Assembly: GCA_009783865.1 (NCBI GenBank)
Contig: WRCR01000305.1
Span: forward strand, 1 to 5,330
Reading direction: 5' to 3'
From: Planctomycetaceae bacterium
Lineage (GTDB): Bacteria > Planctomycetota > Planctomycetia > Pirellulales > Thermoguttaceae
DNA length: 5,330 nt
Part shown: one piece after another, positions 5,330-5,330 of the stretch
Numbering within the stretch: position 1 is the first letter of the stretch
Layout of the letters: each line of letters begins with the position of its first letter
Program-made: the position numbers and the translations under genes
Notes under the pieces: generated by a model
The model's database searches: none
Seen by the model: the letters and a program-made list of their open reading frames with translations, nothing else
Told to the model about the DNA's origin: nothing

Positions 5330-5330
5330 A

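Noticed and set aside
1..5330. CRISPR array, tRNA or rRNA genes
   Set aside because: No regularly spaced repeats, no tRNA-like cloverleaf and no rRNA-like sequence was seen on reading both strands.

Overview
The window looks like a piece of a planctomycete chromosome (Planctomycetota; inference from gene families, no marker gene present). The two strongest hints are a DUF1559-type pseudopilin with an N-terminal methylation motif and a C-terminal H-X9-DG motif, and a BBP7-type (DUF1551) outer-membrane beta-barrel protein; both families are strongly expanded in planctomycetes. The moderate GC content, poor or absent Shine-Dalgarno sequences at several genes, and a secreted cellulase-family enzyme would suit a polysaccharide-degrading, possibly gut or sediment lineage, but that is a guess.

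Layout. Positions 52-507 (minus strand) hold a decayed transposase: two open segments in the same frame separated by a single TGA, with an apparent internal deletion. It keeps a good promoter, a good ribosome binding site and a 10-bp inverted repeat around its start. Positions 508-725 are AT-rich intergenic DNA with the divergent promoter region of the next gene. Positions 726-1709 (+) encode the DUF1559 pseudopilin. Positions 1790-2035 (+) encode a small antitoxin-like protein, whose stop overlaps the start of a 44-codon ORF that begins like a PIN-domain toxin and then loses all similarity: probably the stub of a broken toxin-antitoxin pair. Positions 2156-3685 (+) encode a Tat-exported GH5 glycoside hydrolase with a beta-rich domain inserted in the catalytic barrel. 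A GC-rich hairpin separates it from the convergent BBP7 outer-membrane protein at 3748-5211 (minus), whose upstream region (5212-5330) carries a spaced 10-bp inverted repeat.

How parts relate. The pseudopilin, the GH5 enzyme and the BBP7 protein are all envelope or exported proteins, but they do not form one operon. The most notable cross-link is a 10-mer, TCTCTTGCAA, found three times in the window, always on the plus strand and always in a gene leader: once before the pseudopilin and twice, exactly 60 bp apart, before the GH5 gene. It contains a -35-like TTGCAA with an AAAAT-type -10 box 16-17 bp downstream in two copies. No fully new multi-gene system is evident; the interest lies in the shared leader motif, the remains of two accessory modules, and the domain architecture of the GH5 enzyme. 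All family assignments were made by eye and from memory of family motifs, without any search.
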